Below are positions 4,874 to 5,497 of a stretch of 5,497 nucleotides of DNA, one piece after another (within the stretch, counting starts at the first letter, position 1; every line of letters starts with the position of its first letter). The DNA comes from RUG754 sp041856085 (GTDB taxonomy: Bacteria > Bacillota > Clostridia > Peptostreptococcales > Anaerovoracaceae): NCBI GenBank assembly GCA_041856085.1, contig JBHAFL010000021.1:1-5497 (forward strand), in the 5' to 3' direction. The position numbers and the translations under genes are program-made. Under the pieces are notes generated by a model that was not told the DNA's origin, made no database searches, and was given only the letters and a program-made list of their open reading frames with translations.

Positions 4874-5497
4874 TAAAATTTTCTAAGACCGGTTATATCA
4901 AGTACATATCCCATCTCGACCTTCTAAGGGTGTTCAAAAGGACTTTTAAGGTCTGCGGCATTAAGCTTAAATATTCTCAAGGCTTCAATCCCCACCCGAA
5001 AATGGGATTTGCTCAGCCGCTGTCATTAGGTTATTCATCGATATCGGAATATATTGAGATTGATACAGATGATAACAAAAATGCAAAAGAAATACATTTT
5101 TTATTAAAAGACAATTTGCCCAAAGGTATAGAGATATACGAGACTTTTGAGCTTAAGAAAGAGATTAAATCGCTCGCCTCGATTACAAAAGCCTGCACGT
5201 ACCGAATAAGGATTCCGCTAAGGACAGACGAAGCCGCCGCAAAAAATCTCCTCTCGGCATATCTCGCGCAAAAGCGGATTTTTGCCGAAAAGAGGATTAA
5301 AAAATCAAAAAGTTTCGAATCTGTCGAGATTAGGAATATGATAAGAAAACTGAGCGCCGAGCTTGCCGAGGACGAGCTTGTACTTAATTGCGAATTGGAC
5401 TCGGGAAGTACGTCCAATCTCAGCCCTGAGCTTCTGATAAAAAGTTTTATCGATTTTTCGGGGACTGACGTTAAAAGACACGAGATTGAGGTAGAGA
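4858..5497 (+). CDS. DUF2344 protein, TIGR03936 family (3' end outside window)
   Basis: The frame is open from ATG 4858 to the window edge, giving 213 residues with no stop. It begins MSRFVIKFSKTGYIKYISHL and carries the family blocks SHLDLLRVFKR (18-28), YSQGFNPHPKMGF (38-50) and PLSLG (53-57), then SEYIEID. These match the TIGR03936 (DUF2344) family, which accompanies or is fused to TIGR03960 radical SAM proteins in many bacteria. The family is usually around 230-250 residues, so roughly 20-40 residues are missing on the right. No transmembrane segment or signal peptide is seen, so it is probably cytosolic. The conserved Gly-Phe-Asn-Pro-His-Pro segment and SHLD are likely functional, but the biochemical role is not known to me. 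It overlaps the radical SAM gene by 16 nt and has a strong ribosome binding site, which points to co-production and possibly a complex. In many clostridia rng (RNase G) follows this pair; that cannot be seen here. Confidence 0.88.
   Translation, partial: MSRFVIKFSKTGYIKYISHLDLLRVFKRTFKVCGIKLKYSQGFNPHPKMGFAQPLSLGYSSISEYIEIDTDDNKNAKEIHFLLKDNLPKGIEIYETFELKKEIKSLASITKACTYRIRIPLRTDEAAAKNLLSAYLAQKRIFAEKRIKKSKSFESVEIRNMIRKLSAELAEDELVLNCELDSGSTSNLSPELLIKSFIDFSGTDVKRHEIEVE

Noticed and set aside
5031..5417. - strand frame of 128 codons opposite the DUF2344 gene
   Set aside because: The + strand carries clear family motifs here; the Ser-rich antisense translation is a shadow of Lys/Glu/Leu-rich coding sequence.

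Overview
The window looks like chromosome from a low-to-moderate-GC Firmicute of the class Clostridia, possibly an Oscillospiraceae/Ruminococcaceae-like gut lineage. The evidence is strong AGGAGG-type ribosome binding sites, TTGACA/TATAAT-type promoters, a class-B-like sortase tail, and a cluster of L21, L27 and Obg followed by the radical SAM (TIGR03960) and DUF2344 (TIGR03936) pair that clostridia carry near their rplU genes. Genus-level assignment cannot be made by eye. All genes are on the + strand.

Layout. Positions 1-105 hold the last 34 codons of a sortase. A near-consensus promoter (152-180) then drives a small single-pass membrane protein of unknown function (290-637), which is followed by a weak terminator. 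A 12-bp perfect inverted repeat (707-736) contains the -35 box of the next promoter (727-755). That promoter makes a roughly 90-nt leader, probably the L21 autoregulatory leader, in front of rplU (853-1356). rpmA (1387-1647) follows after 30 nt and is closed by a strong intrinsic terminator (1656-1683). obgE (1705-3012) starts only 21 nt after the terminator T-run. It overlaps a B12-binding-like radical SAM protein (3002-4873), which overlaps a DUF2344 protein cut by the window edge (4858-5497).

How the genes fit together. rplU and rpmA encode 50S proteins, and Obg is the GTPase that acts in late 50S assembly. The radical SAM and DUF2344 proteins are translationally coupled to obgE, which suggests a ribosome- or RNA-related job, but their chemistry is not known to me.

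The most notable points are three. The L27 protease gene prp (ysxB), normally between rplU and rpmA in Firmicutes, is absent, and L27 correspondingly lacks the cleavable N-terminal extension: it starts at what is elsewhere the mature N-terminus. L21 carries a ~65-residue C-terminal extension ending in a putative helix-extended-helix fold. The radical SAM/DUF2344 pair lies downstream of obgE, whereas in many clostridia it lies upstream of rplU. I found no mobile element, CRISPR array, rRNA or tRNA gene, and no clearly new multi-gene system; the best candidate for undescribed biology is the radical SAM plus DUF2344 pair.
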